This document shows positions 30,105-34,838 of a stretch of DNA of 34,838 bases, piece after piece; the first letter of the stretch is position 1, and each line of letters begins with the position of its first letter. A model generated the notes under the pieces. It did not search any database. It saw only the letters and a list, made by a program, of their open reading frames with translations, and was not told the DNA's origin. The stretch spans positions 1 to 34,838 of the forward strand of contig JACQLI010000044.1 in assembly GCA_016204125.1 (NCBI GenBank), read 5' to 3'. Made by a program: the position numbers and the translations under genes. The stretch is from Candidatus Omnitrophota bacterium (lineage in GTDB: Bacteria > Omnitrophota > Omnitrophia > Omnitrophales > JACQLI01).

Positions 30105-31487
30105 TTAAACGCGGGACGTAAGGTGAGATTGCTTTTTTTGGCCTGTGCCGTAGATTGCTTTCTTACCGAGTTCTTCCTCGATCCGAAGAAGCTGATTGTA
30201 TTTCGCGATGCGGTCCGTTCGGCAAGTAGAGCCTGTCTTGATCTGACCTGTCGCGAGCGCCACCGCGAGATCAGCGATAGTGGTGTCTTCGGTCTCGCCT
30301 GAACGATGACTCATCACAGCAGTGTATCCATGTTTCTGAGCAAGTTTCACAGCACGGATAGCTTCGGTAAGAGTTCCGATTTGATTAACCTTGATAAGAA
30401 TGGAATTCGCAATGCCCTTTTTAATCCCACGTTCGAGTCTCTTCGTATTCGTTACAAACAAGTCATCACCCACAAGCTGAACGCGATCGCCTAATTTCTC
30501 AGTCAGAAGTTTCCACCCGTCCCAATCATCTTCAGCAAGACCATCTTCAATGGAGAAAATGGGATAACGCTCGCAAAGCCTTGCATAAAACTCCACCATA
30601 TCCGCGGCCGTCTTTACAGGTTCTCTTTCTGCACGGAGGACATACTTTCCAGGATTTTTATTGCCGCCTGTTTTATCTTGTCCGTAGAAACTTGAGCTTG
30701 CAGGATCCAGTGCGATTTTAATGTCGCTTCCAGGTTTGTAGCCCGCCTTCTCAATCGCCTGCATGATTATATCAAGTGCTTCTTCATTAGAGCCAAGGTC
30801 GGGCGCGAATCCACCTTCATCACCCACGGCCGTGGAAAGTTTTTTGGAATGAAGAATCTTCTTAAGGGTATGAAAAACTTCGGCGCCCATTCGAAGTGCT
30901 TCGCGAAAAGTGGGGGCACCTCCGCCAGAGGCGGACCCCTGCCCGACAGCTGGCAGGCGGGCGCCTTTGGCGGGAAAAGGCATGATCATGAATTCTTGGA
31001 GGTCCACGTTATTATCCGCATGAACTCCCCCATTCAAGATATTCATCATGGGGATGGGAAGGAGATTGGCAGATGCACCGCCTAAATACTTATAAAGAGG
31101 AATGCCCTTGGCATTAGCTGATGCGTGAGCCAGAGCAAGTGAAACACCCAAAGTAGCGTTTGCGCCGAGTTTTGATTTGTTTTCCGTGCCGTCGAGTTTG
31201 ATGAGGAGCTCGTCGAGCTCTTCCTGTTTCGTAGCATCTTTTCCGATAAGGGCCTTATGGATGACTGTATTCACATTTTGCACAGCCTTGAGGACACCTT
31301 TCCCAAGGTAACGCTTCGTATCACCATCTCTAAGCTCAACCGCTTCATGTTCGCCTGTGGATGCCCCGCTCGGCACAGCGGCTCGTCCAAGCGCTCCACC
31401 CTTTAAGCAGACTTCGGCTTCAAGCGTCGGATTGCCGCGCGAATCAAGAATCTCTCTTGCGTGAACGGATTCAATTAAAGTAGACAT
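30105..31487 (-). CDS. eno: Enolase with an 18-residue palindrome-encoded insert
   Basis: Enolase interconverts 2-phosphoglycerate and phosphoenolpyruvate. Active-site residues are present: E165 (QEF), E224 (DEGG), Mg ligands D261, E314 and D341, then K366, H394 (SHRSGE) and K417. At 460 residues it is longer than the usual 420-435. Residues 172-189 (Pro/Ala/Gly-rich) have no place in the family: normally MPF continues directly to GAPTFREALRMGAEV. They are encoded by the 54-base palindromic element at 30921-30974. Residues near 270-279 are also slightly expanded. The insert lies in the loop after the strand carrying E165. All catalytic residues remain, so the enzyme is probably active. Confidence 0.95.
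   Translation of the reverse strand: MSTLIESVHAREILDSRGNPTLEAEVCLKGGALGRAAVPSGASTGEHEAVELRDGDTKRYLGKGVLKAVQNVNTVIHKALIGKDATKQEELDELLIKLDGTENKSKLGANATLGVSLALAHASANAKGIPLYKYLGGASANLLPIPMMNILNGGVHADNNVDLQEFMIMPFPAKGARLPAVGQGSASGGGAPTFREALRMGAEVFHTLKKILHSKKLSTAVGDEGGFAPDLGSNEEALDIIMQAIEKAGYKPGSDIKIALDPASSSFYGQDKTGGNKNPGKYVLRAEREPVKTAADMVEFYARLCERYPIFSIEDGLAEDDWDGWKLLTEKLGDRVQLVGDDLFVTNTKRLERGIKKGIANSILIKVNQIGTLTEAIRAVKLAQKHGYTAVMSHRSGETEDTTIADLAVALATGQIKTGSTCRTDRIAKYNQLLRIEEELGKKAIYGTGQKKQSHLTSRV
30921..30974 (+). repeat. Palindromic element, copy 2 (54 nt), in frame within eno
   Basis: Read on the plus strand it starts TCCGCC and ends TTTGGCGGG, the same ends as the 42-base riboswitch insert. 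It contains hairpin TCCGCC-AGA-GGCGGA, a central CTGCC/GGCAG stem and hairpin CGCC-TTT-GGCG. The length is a multiple of three and the reading frame crosses it without a stop. Its limits come from the enolase family consensus. It is opposite in orientation to the gene. Confidence 0.85.
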
Positions 31488-31523
31488 GAGTCCCGAGTAA
31501 TTTATTCGCTCGCTTCTTTTAAA

Positions 31524-32129
31524 TCAAGATTTTTTTGTACCCTGTTTCTTTGGTTTGGCTTTCCCTTCGAGAACAAGATTGATGGCTTCAGGATAAATTT
31601 TGTATTCTACTTCGTGGACTTTCCTCTCCAAACTCTCCAGTGTATCGTTTGCTTCGATCGGAACTTCGCGCTGGAGGATGATCGGACCCGTATCCACCCC
31701 CTTATCCACAAAATGAACAGTCACACCTGTGGTCTTCGCCTTAGCCTCCCATGCATCCTTGATGGCATGAGCCCCTGGAAAATTCGGGAGGAGGGCGGGA
31801 TGGATATTGATGATTCGCCTCTGGTAAGTCTTAACAAAGGAAGAACTTAAAATCCGCATAAAACCTGCGAGAAGGATATAGTCAATCTTTTTGCGTTCAA
31901 GATGCCGCTTAATCTCGGCTTCAAACGATTCTTTGGAATCAAACCTTTTCCGATCGACCACAACACATTCTGCATTGTATTTCTCAGCCCGCTTCAAGGC
32001 ATACGCCTGCGAATTGTCACTCACAACAAGCGAAACCTCTGCGCCTCGAATTTTCCCATCCTGAATGGATCTCAGGATATTCTCCATATTGGTTCCATTG
32101 CCTGAAACAAAAATGGCGAGACGCTTCAC
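31524..32129 (-). CDS. purN: Phosphoribosylglycinamide formyltransferase
   Basis: PurN transfers a formyl group from 10-formyl-THF to GAR in purine synthesis. The 201-residue protein has SGNGTNM (9-15), LAGFMRIL, and the catalytic N108, H110 (NIHPALLPNFPGAHA) and D146 (VDTGPI). The Lys-rich tail (KAKPKKQGTKKS) is a lineage extra. It starts at GTG and overlaps the rsmI stop as GTGA. Its AGGAGG ribosome site, 5 bases upstream, lies in the palindromic repeat region that also encodes the end of RsmI. Confidence 0.95.
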   Translation of the reverse strand: MKRLAIFVSGNGTNMENILRSIQDGKIRGAEVSLVVSDNSQAYALKRAEKYNAECVVVDRKRFDSKESFEAEIKRHLERKKIDYILLAGFMRILSSSFVKTYQRRIINIHPALLPNFPGAHAIKDAWEAKAKTTGVTVHFVDKGVDTGPIILQREVPIEANDTLESLERKVHEVEYKIYPEAINLVLEGKAKPKKQGTKKS

Positions 32130-32863
32130 ACCCCCCTCCTTTCCTCCCCCCGCGATGCGGGGGGAGGATCAAGGTGGGGGGAAAATACCTTCTTTCTCCC
32201 CTTTCCCGCAATTACGATGACGATCTCGCCCAAGGGTTTCTTTTTGGCAAAACATTCACTGAGTTGATTCAAAGTGCCTCGTTTGACTTCTTCAAATTTC
32301 TTTGTCAGTTCCCTGCAAACGGCTGCTTCCCTATCTCCAAAGATCTCTCTCATTTCACGTAGCGCTGCTACTATCCTATGAGGGGATTCAAAAAATACAA
32401 GTGTCTCTTCAAACTCCTTTACCTTTTGAAGTTCTTTTTTCCTTGGGCCTGATTTCTGGGGTAGGAATCCAAAAAAAACAAATTTCTCTGTCGGAAGCCC
32501 GCTTACGGCGAGTGCCGTTGTAACGGCTGTAGGACCAGGTAAGGCCTCTATCGGTATCCCCTCACGGATCGCCTCGCGGATGAGCGGAAACCCAGGGTCT
32601 GAAATGAGAGGTGTCCCGCCGTCTGTCACAAACGCAACGTTTTTTCCTTCCTTTAAAAGAGAGATGATTTCACGCACTCTTCCTGAGCTTGAATGATCGT
32701 GAAAAGAGATAAGTCTTGGCGCTGGGATGGAGTGATGTTTGAGGAGTTGGCCTGTTCGACGCGTGTCTTCACAGGCGATACAATCGGCTGACTTTAAGAC
32801 CTCAAGGGCGCGTAAGGTGATATCTTTGAGATTGCCGATGGGGGTTGGGACAAGATAAAGCAT
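32126..32863 (-). CDS. rsmI: 16S rRNA (cytidine-1402-2'-O)-methyltransferase
   Basis: RsmI methylates the ribose of C1402 in the 16S rRNA decoding centre using SAM. The 245-residue tetrapyrrole-methylase-fold protein has LYLVPTPIGNLKDIT (2-16), CEDTRRTGQLLKH, FVTDGGTPLISDPG and ALPGPTAV. The family normally ends shortly after EIVIVIAGKG. Here about 20 further residues (rich in Pro, Arg and Glu) are encoded by a palindromic repeat. Another ATG lies one base off-frame upstream, and the start at 32863 gives the usual N-terminus. Confidence 0.95.
   Translation of the reverse strand: MLYLVPTPIGNLKDITLRALEVLKSADCIACEDTRRTGQLLKHHSIPAPRLISFHDHSSSGRVREIISLLKEGKNVAFVTDGGTPLISDPGFPLIREAIREGIPIEALPGPTAVTTALAVSGLPTEKFVFFGFLPQKSGPRKKELQKVKEFEETLVFFESPHRIVAALREMREIFGDREAAVCRELTKKFEEVKRGTLNQLSECFAKKKPLGEIVIVIAGKGRKKVFSPHLDPPPASRGEERRGV
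32143..32180 (-). repeat. Palindromic repeat at the rsmI/purN junction
   Basis: A perfect hairpin CCTCCCCCCGC-GAT-GCGGGGGGAGG (32143-32167) is followed by AAGGTGGGGGG. The layout (hairpin, then a G-rich arm) matches one half of the compound repeat at 15212-15302. It encodes the last part of RsmI, and the adjoining bases give purN its ribosome site. Confidence 0.75.
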
Positions 32864-32874
32864 GCATTCGTAAC

Positions 32875-33894
32875 TTATCGGTTACGATCGAGGACGTAAT
32901 CAAGAAGGTGATTTAAGCTTCTTTTAATGGGCGAATCGGCAAAGATGGAAAGCTCAAGCCTTGCCTTTTCTGTAAATTCTCTTCCCTTCGCCATCGCATA
33001 ATCAAGAGCACCATATTCGGCAAGGAGCTCTTTTAAAGTCCTCAGTTTATTGGAAGCATCGGACACGTCTTCGAGTGCGGCAATGCCGCGCTTGAAAATT
33101 TTAAAGACTTTGCTTTTTGTCGGTTCATCCACAACCTGCATCAACCGAATCAGAGGCAGTGTAAGAACGCCTTCTTCAGCGTCCGTTCCAAGGGTTTTGC
33201 CAAACTCGTGTTCTTCGCCCATGAAATCAAGACAGTCATCCACAATCTGAAAGGCCATGCCAAAGTCCCTGCCAAATCGCTTGAGCGCCTCCACCTTCTC
33301 AATGGGAAGTCCTGTCAGGATGGCACCCGATTCGATGCAGCAGGCAATAAGCGATGCTGTCTTTTTATGGATGATTTCGAGGTATTCATCCTCTTTCAAA
33401 TTAAAGTTATTCTTCTCGCGGAGCTCGTGAATCTCTCCGTCACAGACAAGCCCCGCTGTTCGAAGGAAAAGTGAAATCACACGCCCGTTTTCGCACTCAA
33501 AGATTGCGCTGATCGCTTTGTCGTGGAGATAATCGCCAACGAGGACGGCGACCTGCGGGCTCCATTTCACATTGATGGTTGGAATGTTCCGTCTGATATG
33601 AGCGGAATCAATGATGTCATCATGAATGAGGGTTGCCGAGTGGAAGATCTCGAATGCTGCGGCGAGACGGGAGAGCTTTTCTTCTTGAAGAGAAGATTGG
33701 TGATTTTCGATTGCGGCGCCAAAGAAAGTCAGAGCGGGACGGAGATATTTTCCCTGACGGGAGAAAAAATAGCGGATGACTTCGCTTGCCAGTTCATTCG
33801 GCGTGGAGAGGATGCTGAGAATCGAGTCGGGAACCTCAAGAAGAGGTTCCTCTATTGGTGCGTAAATCTCATCTAACGAGATCGTCTCTTTCAT
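32875..33894 (-). CDS. Trans-isoprenyl (polyprenyl) diphosphate synthase
   Basis: The 339-residue all-helical enzyme elongates an allylic diphosphate with isopentenyl diphosphate. It has GKYLRPAL (48-55), the first Asp-rich motif DDIID (92-96) and the second at 219-223 (DDCLD), plus KTA (178-180). The second motif in this group ends DDxxDF. Residues before the first Asp motif (FHSATLIHDD) are small, as in long-chain (octaprenyl-type) synthases for quinones. The exact chain length cannot be read from sequence. It follows hemL by 18 bases and precedes rsmI by 11. Confidence 0.93.
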   Translation of the reverse strand: MKETISLDEIYAPIEEPLLEVPDSILSILSTPNELASEVIRYFFSRQGKYLRPALTFFGAAIENHQSSLQEEKLSRLAAAFEIFHSATLIHDDIIDSAHIRRNIPTINVKWSPQVAVLVGDYLHDKAISAIFECENGRVISLFLRTAGLVCDGEIHELREKNNFNLKEDEYLEIIHKKTASLIACCIESGAILTGLPIEKVEALKRFGRDFGMAFQIVDDCLDFMGEEHEFGKTLGTDAEEGVLTLPLIRLMQVVDEPTKSKVFKIFKRGIAALEDVSDASNKLRTLKELLAEYGALDYAMAKGREFTEKARLELSIFADSPIKRSLNHLLDYVLDRNR

Positions 33895-33912
33895 GGCAGG
33901 GCCTGTATGATA

Positions 33913-34838
33913 TCAAAAAAGCCTGCGGAGGACACGCTCAAAGATCCGAATCGCTCGGTTCAACTCCTGTGGTGTATGTTCGGTTGAAAGGAAGTTGGCT
34001 TCAAACTGAGAAGGGGAGAAATAAACTCCCTCCTCCAAAATTCCGTGGAAGAACTTGGCGTATCTTTTGGTATTTGATTCTTTGGCTGAACGAAAATCAA
34101 CGACGAGGTTCGGAGTGAAGAAAAGGGTGAAGAAGGATCCCATTGCATTGAGCTGAATCGGCCAGCGAAAATGTTCAATACGCTCCCTGAGCTTTGAGTA
34201 AAAGTCGCGGGATGTTTTTTCGAGTTTGGGGTAAACATTTTTGGATGAAAGTTTTTGAAGCATCCAGATCGCAGCGCTTGTTGCGAGAGGATTTCCTGAA
34301 AGTGTCCCTGCCTGATAGACTTTTCCAAGAGGTGCGAGTTCATTCATATACTTCGCGCTCCCACCAAAAGCTGCGATGGGAAGTCCCCCACCCAAAACTT
34401 TTCCAAGACAGGTGAGATCGGAGGCAATGCCGAACCTTTCTTGAGCCCCGCCAAAGGCAAGCCTGAAACCTGTAATCACCTCATCAAAGATAAGTTGGAC
34501 ACCGTACTTACGCGTAAGCGTCCTTGCGAATCTGAGATAACCAGGTTCGGAAGGAATGACTCCCATATTGGCGGGAACGGGTTCTAAGATAAAGGCGGCG
34601 AGATTCTTTCCTTCTTTTTTGAAAACATTCTCGAGAGCCTTCCTGTTATTAAAAGGAATCGTGAGGGTGAGTTCGGCAAATTCTGCGGGTACTCCGAGCG
34701 AATCAGGCACACCGAGAGTTGCACCGCCTGAACCCGCCTTTACAAGAAGTGAGTCAGCATGACCGTGATATCCACCTTCGATCTTGAGAATTTTCTTTCG
34801 GCCCGTAACGCCTCTTGCAAGCCGAAGTGCGCTCATCA
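33913..34838 (-). CDS. hemL: Glutamate-1-semialdehyde 2,1-aminomutase (partial, runs off the window)
   Basis: HemL makes 5-aminolevulinate from glutamate-1-semialdehyde in the C5 tetrapyrrole pathway. About 307 C-terminal residues are visible; the N-terminal roughly 110 lie beyond the window edge, so the first Met seen is internal. PLP-enzyme features include GGYHGHADSLLVKAGSG (21-37 of the visible part), FDEVITGFR with the cofactor Asp (118), and LGKVLGGGLPIAAFGG with Schiff-base Lys146. It heads the hemL-polyprenyl synthase-rsmI-purN-eno-ftsB run. Confidence 0.96.
   Translation of the reverse strand, partial: MSALRLARGVTGRKKILKIEGGYHGHADSLLVKAGSGGATLGVPDSLGVPAEFAELTLTIPFNNRKALENVFKKEGKNLAAFILEPVPANMGVIPSEPGYLRFARTLTRKYGVQLIFDEVITGFRLAFGGAQERFGIASDLTCLGKVLGGGLPIAAFGGSAKYMNELAPLGKVYQAGTLSGNPLATSAAIWMLQKLSSKNVYPKLEKTSRDFYSKLRERIEHFRWPIQLNAMGSFFTLFFTPNLVVDFRSAKESNTKRYAKFFHGILEEGVYFSPSQFEANFLSTEHTPQELNRAIRIFERVLRRLF

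Overview
The window is 34.8 kb of dense bacterial chromosome. Nearly all genes are on the minus strand, tightly packed, and of housekeeping type. The organism looks like an uncultured, Gram-negative-type bacterium: it has lipoprotein and Sec signals, FtsB, an RsmI/PurN/HemL set, both cyclic-di-AMP and cyclic-di-GMP signalling parts, and several families common in candidate-phylum genomes (DUF5678 plus retropepsin pair, four-helix-bundle/S23 protein, DUF2905, DUF3536-type GH57). My guess is Omnitrophota or a relative. That is an inference from gene content, not something the sequence proves.

Layout. 1-2.8 kb: a double-receiver response regulator (+) converges on a membrane-bound hybrid histidine kinase (-). 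2.8-4.4 kb: a small accessory patch with a retropepsin-like protease, a DUF5678 protein, tRNA-Tyr, a four-helix-bundle gene bracketed by imperfect inverted repeats, tRNA-Thr, and what look like two halves of a degraded tRNA. 4.4-15.2 kb: one long minus-strand run, read from right to left as tRNA-Met, tilS, ftsH, folP, yebC, ruvC, ruvA, a PilZ protein, ruvB, DUF2905, cdaA, ybbR, pdxJ, nnrD. It covers tRNA modification, membrane proteolysis, folate, Holliday-junction processing, c-di-AMP synthesis and cofactor genes. 15.4-24.1 kb: a second minus-strand run that starts at a c-di-GMP-I (GEMM) riboswitch with an intrinsic terminator. It continues with three exported proteins of unknown function, then a GT39-like membrane glycosyltransferase, a membrane-anchored metallophosphoesterase and a large GH57/DUF3536 protein. 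24.2-27.5 kb: DUF2721, a CBM48 glycogen-binding protein, a small membrane protein, a lipoprotein, a CarD-like regulator and a DEAD-box helicase. 27.5-29.3 kb: a visibly AT-rich plus-strand gene for an AMMECR1 / helical-barrel fusion lipoprotein. 29.3-34.8 kb: hemL (cut by the window edge), a polyprenyl diphosphate synthase, rsmI, purN, eno, ftsB and an initiator tRNA.

The most notable observations are these. (1) The initiator tRNA-fMet is interrupted in its anticodon loop by a 221-nt group I intron whose P2, P4, P5, P6, P7, P8 and P9 helices can be drawn by hand. (2) A family of short GC-rich palindromic elements with the same ends (TCCGCC at one end, TTGGCGGG at the other) occurs twice. One copy (42 nt) splits the core of the c-di-GMP riboswitch. 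The other (54 nt) is inserted in frame in enolase, adding 18 residues six residues after a catalytic Glu. In both places the element ends were found independently, from the host family's consensus. (3) The riboswitch governs an exported three-gene set with a shared C-terminal module that I do not recognise. (4) A different palindromic repeat forms the tail of RsmI and supplies the Shine-Dalgarno sequence of purN.
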